From Psettodes erumei (taxonomy: Eukaryota > Chordata > Actinopteri > Pleuronectiformes > Psettodidae), in assembly GCA_016785225.1 (NCBI GenBank), contig JAFBJZ010000429.1, positions 62,001 through 126,000 of the forward strand: a DNA stretch of 64,000 nucleotides, in the 5' to 3' direction. The position numbers and the translations under genes are program-made. The notes under the pieces were generated by a model. That model saw only the letters and a list, made by a program, of their open reading frames with translations, ran no database searches and had not been told where the DNA came from. This document shows positions 37,990 to 64,000 of the stretch, one piece after another. Position 1 is the first letter of the stretch; the number at the start of each line of letters is the position of its first letter.

Positions 37990-38480
37990 ATTTTTATCCA
38001 ATCTACTGGCATGGCTCTAATGATGTAAATGTCCAGACTGAAATATCTCTTAAACTGCTGGATGGATTTCCATGAAATCTTTTTTTCACAGATGAAGAAT
38101 CCTACTGACATTGTTGATCCCTTGACCTTTTTCTAGCTCCTTTGTGAAGCTTACATTTTGCTTTTTTAAAGAAATGTCTAGCAACTACTAAATTTCATGG
38201 ATTTTGGAACAGACACTGATGGAGCCCCAAGGATGAATCCTAAAGATTTTCACCTTGTGCAAACAGTAGGTCAAATTTAATGTCTCGACTACTAGTGCAT
38301 CATTTGTCCTCTTTAAATATGATACACACATTATTATCACCCCCCCAGGATAAATTTCAATAACTTTGGCACCTAGCTACATCATCAGGTCAAAAGTTTT
38401 AATTTGCCCAATGCTTTGTTTTACGACCTAATAGCTGCAAAACTGACATTCTCATCTGCCTCAGTTGTACTTTTGCCTCT
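37990..38480 (-). repeat. Old dispersed repeat (family B), second copy
   Basis: Segments such as GTCCAGACTGAAATAT, CTGGATGGATTTCCATGAAA, GAAGAATCCTACTGACATT, CATCAGGTCAAAAGTTTTAA and CTGCAAAACTGACATTC follow the order of a widespread teleost repeat. It is opposite in orientation to the copy in rnd2 intron 3. No transposase frame or clear ends are visible. Confidence 0.55.
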
Positions 38481-40304
38481 GAAAAATCTTATTTTAGTCA
38501 CCTGACATTTGAGGAACAGAACTGGACCTCCCAAGAGCCACCGACTCCCAAAGTATCAAAACACTCATTTCACTCATCACAACCATTCAGTTAATTGCAT
38601 AGTAAAAAGAAAGCACACAGCACTACATTGTGAGTTTCCACTTTGTGTCGTGCTGTAACCCCATCTCTCCCATAAACAGTAGCTGAGCTGAATGCATGCT
38701 CTGCTGCAGCTCTGCACTGAAAAAAAAATCAGCTGACTGGTGGAAAGCAGTGTCCTGGCACCCCGGTGTCTGGCGCTGCACATCTGGCATTTAAAAAGCC
38801 TGGGTGCAAACACGCTGACATTACTGTTTTCGTGTGGGCTTCTCTATTTTCAGCCACCTGCTTTTTGATATCAGTTGTTGTCATAGAGATGAACAATTAC
38901 ACTGAATTCAGCATTTGTACTTATTATTTTTAAAAAAGAAATCAGTGAAGTTCCTTCAGCTGTGCCTAATTTCTGCAGTTTAATGTCTTGAAAGCAGTTA
39001 ATGTTTGTTAATGTGCCTGGAAGCAGATTTCAGCATGTAAAATGACCCCACATTTAGCAGTTTGCATGCATCCCTCTTTCAGCACCAAAAATACTCTACA
39101 CTAACAAAACATGGGAAGTTATAATCATCACTTTGGCCCTCAAGCGAACATCTAAATAAGGTTGATATAAGCTTCAGTCATTGAAGTTGACTCATGCCCC
39201 AGAGGCGTAATTGTTCCAAAGCTCATTCTGCTAGAAAAGTTGAGAGTGGCTGCAGGAGTAGAGTGTTTTTTTTCTGCTACGTCTCTGCCCTTCAAACACA
39301 GACTCACTCATTTCCATGTTATTTCAGTGGGTGATGTTTCTGCTGATATGATTTCACCACGACATTCTGGTTATTGCACAGACTTCAATCACCACCGTGC
39401 AGACCACCAACACATCCTGAGGGATGCTGAGTTATGGTACAAACATACATTATTAAATTGGTATGTTTTCCTTATGCAAAGAAACTACATATTGTATGTG
39501 GTCCCTTTTTCATGAATGTGAGAGAAGATCAGAGGGTACGAATGAAATGTTGATAATCGCTGAATTCATTGTACTCAGTTGTTCACATCAAGAGTCACAC
39601 AAATACTTGAAAAATGTGTTTTAATAAGAAGTTTCAGTTGTGTATAAATGGAAGTGAACATGTAATGATCCTGAAAGGTTTAGTTTTCATTTCCAAAAAG
39701 CAGAAAAGTATAGAAAATAATAAGTAATTTCCTCTCATTTCTGTCATATAATGTGTGTTTGCTACAATCTGTGTTTGCCTTGCTAAAAAAATAGAGGGGC
39801 AAATTACCAGGTAAGTATGTGGCCTTGTAAAACGAGGTTAAGTCAAGAGGTTTCATTTACTGCATCACTGAAATGTAGTTTGTTCATTTGAGCACCTCTG
39901 GGATACTAACCACATTAAACTGTTCAAGTTAAGCTTAATGTCATTAGCGAGCCAAGTTGGATAAAGCATAGTTTTGGTTTCTCTCTCACTACAGATGTGA
40001 AACTAGCCAATGACATGAAAACCTGACAAATTAAGTCAGGCATTTTTAAAAATATATGTATATATATGGTCAATATGAGTTGCAGTGATAGATGTTGTGT
40101 AATAACAGCCAGTACAATGAAACAAAAAAGATAAAAGTCTTAATTCAAGCATCTTTTGTTGATTAAACTTTATATACATTAAGCCATGAACATACAATAC
40201 ACCGACAAGAAATGGTTACAGTATTGGACATAAAAATGCAGAAATCGTAAAATAGATTATGAGAAGACAAAACACGGATGTGGTTATATACCGGGCTGCT
40301 CGGC

Positions 40305-59257
<18,953 letters not shown>

Positions 59258-60049
59258 GATGGTTTTTAAAAGCTACGATGAAAAAAATATCAGAGCAAGC
59301 AATGACACTGTAAATAACACATTGCTTTCACATTTCACAGCCAATGTTAGACCATCCATATCACTGCTTTAAAAGCCATAATGTTAACTAAAGGGTAACC
59401 TACTCAGGTGAACTTTGTACTATGTGTACATGTCACATTAACTGTGCACACAACTTGTATTGTTATCCACATATCCAGTTTTAATGGCTTATCAAACCGG
59501 AAGTTATTTGAGCGACTAGACTCTTTTCAGCGACATAATAAACACATGCTCTGCGTGTGTTCTAGCTTTATCTAATGAGTACTAGGCTCACTGAAATCAG
59601 TCACTTTGTTATTGAAAAGAGTTTCAGTAATGTCGAAGTATTTTTATAATGTTTGTAAGAAACCTCATCGATGCATGTCTTCAGGGGGTGAGTTGTAAGA
59701 CCTCCCCTAAAGGGCTCTTTCTAACCCGAGCAACAAACATGTGATGAAATACAATGCTGCGGTGAGATTGCTCATAGAAATTTATATGTTGACATTATAT
59801 AACGCAGTTTAACGTTCATATAGAGTGTCAGTAGCTGGCAGTGGCGTTAGTTAAAGCCAAACATCAGCTCTGTAATACGCTATGATTTGTTTTGGGAGGT
59901 TACACAACTAGTTAGCAAAGCTGACTGATTTTCCTCTGAGACACTGGGGAGGCGAATACGCCAGCAGACCGGTGTATGACTAAAACAGCAGACTAAAGCT
60001 TCTGAAATGCCAATGGCTGATTGTAAGGAATAAATAATTCCAAAATTAC

Positions 60050-60135
60050 CTTGTCTTTTAGCAGCCTGAGGTTAGAAACACAGGCATCACCCGCTTCAGT
60101 TTTCCCGCAACTACGGTCTTCTTCTGTGTTTGATT
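60050..60135 (-). promoter_or_regulatory. brca1: brca1 5' non-coding exon and core promoter with E2F site
   Basis: A donor (ACAAG followed by GTAATT on the minus strand) ends a probable non-coding first exon at 60050. The 777-base intron 1 then leads to the acceptor at 59273. TTTCCCGC at 60101-60108 is a consensus E2F site, consistent with the known S-phase control of BRCA1 in mammals. The true start site cannot be placed. Confidence 0.55.
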
Positions 60136-60821
60136 AATGGCGTTTTGCGCATGATATGACAGCGCCACCCACTGTCTGAAGGCCAGCAGTGTCATTTCCA
60201 CTGCCAAACGTGCTTTTGTATATCTCGTTCACGTTACTTTACTTGTATTGGACAATAGTACAAGCGGATGAAGCTAATGAAGTTCCTGCAAGTATTTGTA
60301 GTGACATCAGTAGAATCACTGGGGAAGTACTAACATTAAATTTATGTTTAACTAGAAACCAAGGTATAAATAATCTATGGAATATAGGCGCGGGAGCAGG
60401 GGTAGTGGTAAAATATCTACATTATATTGTATTGCATTATTTGTACCGGTACATAACCATACTATATTACAACTTATGTGCTTGTTTTTGTATTTGAACC
60501 ACTGAATTGGCTTCAGTGTGTCGGCTTCAACCCCACAGTATGTTCATAAATACTCATATAAGCGTCGCATATTATTCAATAAGAACTACTTGTCTTTTTT
60601 TTTTTTTAATATAAACCTCTACAAGCCGACGTAGTTTTCCCACGTGACTTTGTTTTAACCTGACGTCAAACGTGAACGTAAACAACAATAAGGAAGTGGT
60701 GAGGGAAGTCCCGAGGTGCAATTATGCCACAGTCACGCTAACTACATTACAAGTGATTCCCCATTTTTGACGCGCACACATCAGGATTGTAATGCAATAG
60801 TTTTTATTTTTGCAATCGACG
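60136..60821. promoter_or_regulatory. brca1-becn1 divergent promoter interval
   Basis: The two genes are head-to-head here. On the becn1 side are CACGTGAC (60641-60648; reverse complement GTCACGTG, a CLEAR/E-box type TFEB/USF site) and a perfect palindromic CRE, TGACGTCA (60661-60668). ATTGG, an inverted CCAAT, occurs near 60248. A donor GACG followed by GTGAGT at 60822 closes a likely becn1 non-coding first exon. No TATA box is convincing. Confidence 0.5.
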
Positions 60822-61026
60822 GTGAGTCTCTCATTTATTTTTACACTGTGGATGCATGTTATGCACACGCTAGCTGCAAAGCTAACCCTAGCTAGCCAGC
60901 TGTCGCATAGCTGACTAGCAACAAGCTACAAATCTGGAAGAAAAAAGGTAAAAAGTGTTGACTAGGTTCACGGAGTGCTTTTATGTATTTATTTATTTAT
61001 TTATTTATTTTACATGTGTCTATCAG
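60822..61026 (+). other. Likely becn1 5' UTR intron with (TTTA)n
   Basis: A GTGAGT donor at 60822 and a TCTATCAG acceptor ending at 61026 frame a short intron just before the start codon. It contains a (TTTA)n tract at 60984-61011. Confidence 0.55.
60984..61011. repeat. (TTTA)n microsatellite
   Basis: About seven TTTA units lie 15 bases upstream of the likely acceptor for becn1 exon 2, where they also supply pyrimidines. Confidence 0.93.
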
Positions 61027-61032
61027 CTTGCG

Positions 61033-63804
<2,772 letters not shown>

Positions 63805-64000
63805 ACCTGCTGGATGATGTCTTTAAGAGTTTTGCATGTCCATATGCCCCCTCATAAACAGATTAGTTATGATATTTGGCCAAAGGAAAAGAACTGATAA
63901 TGTCTGCACAATTTAGTTTATCTTCTCAGGATTTTGAGTGCAAAAAAAGCCAAATCTTCAGTTGAGAATGTCTCAAGTTAAAGTTAAAAAGAGGAGGTCA
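63805..64000 (+). other. becn1 3' UTR (partial)
   Basis: This is sequence after the TAA stop to the window edge. No AATAAA is present in these 196 bases, so the transcript probably ends beyond the window. Confidence 0.7.

Larger units (their letters stand above)
30342..40304. other. rnd2-brca1 tail-to-tail region
   Basis: This 10 kb interval holds the 3' UTRs of rnd2 (from the left) and brca1 (from the right). It also contains a small GC-rich open frame at 32408-32629, the nested hAT remnants at 35806-36960, a (GAAT)n tract near 37063-37081 and an old dispersed repeat near 37990-38480. No other gene is recognisable. Confidence 0.8.

Overview
This is a vertebrate nuclear window, almost certainly from a ray-finned fish and probably a percomorph teleost (inference). 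The evidence is compact multi-exon genes with GT-AG introns, many (AC)n/(GT)n microsatellites, and old dispersed repeats that I recognise as typical of teleosts. There are no prokaryotic operons, rRNA genes, convincing tRNA genes or CRISPR arrays.

Four protein-coding genes are assembled exon by exon from splice sites and reading-frame continuity. In window order they are: vat1 (minus strand, 3' end cut off by the left edge, start codon at 6072); rnd2 (plus strand, complete, 8804-30341, with a 14.6 kb intron 2); brca1 (minus strand, complete coding sequence, 20 coding exons, 59257 down to 40305); and becn1 (plus strand, complete, 61033-63804). The vat1-rnd2-brca1 order is the same as in the human 17q21 region. 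becn1 lies in the same human neighbourhood but is here the direct head-to-head partner of brca1.

vat1 and rnd2 are divergent, separated by about 2.7 kb. That interval holds ETS-like sites, a compound (TC)n(AC)n tract and an unassigned exon-like open stretch broken by a tetranucleotide repeat. rnd2 and brca1 are tail-to-tail, separated by about 10 kb that contains a degraded hAT transposase interrupted by a second, non-autonomous hAT element, plus an old dispersed repeat. brca1 and becn1 diverge from an interval of about 0.6-0.7 kb carrying E2F-, E-box/CLEAR- and CRE-like sites.

Functionally the genes are independent: an oxidoreductase-family membrane-trafficking protein (Vat1), an atypical Rho GTPase (Rnd2), a DNA-repair ubiquitin ligase (Brca1) and a core autophagy scaffold (Beclin 1). 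I found no undescribed multi-gene system. The points most worth following up are the shared brca1/becn1 promoter interval, the orphan exon-like stretch near 6.8 kb, the tandem SSQ motifs before the Brca1 coiled coil, and the nested hAT insertion.
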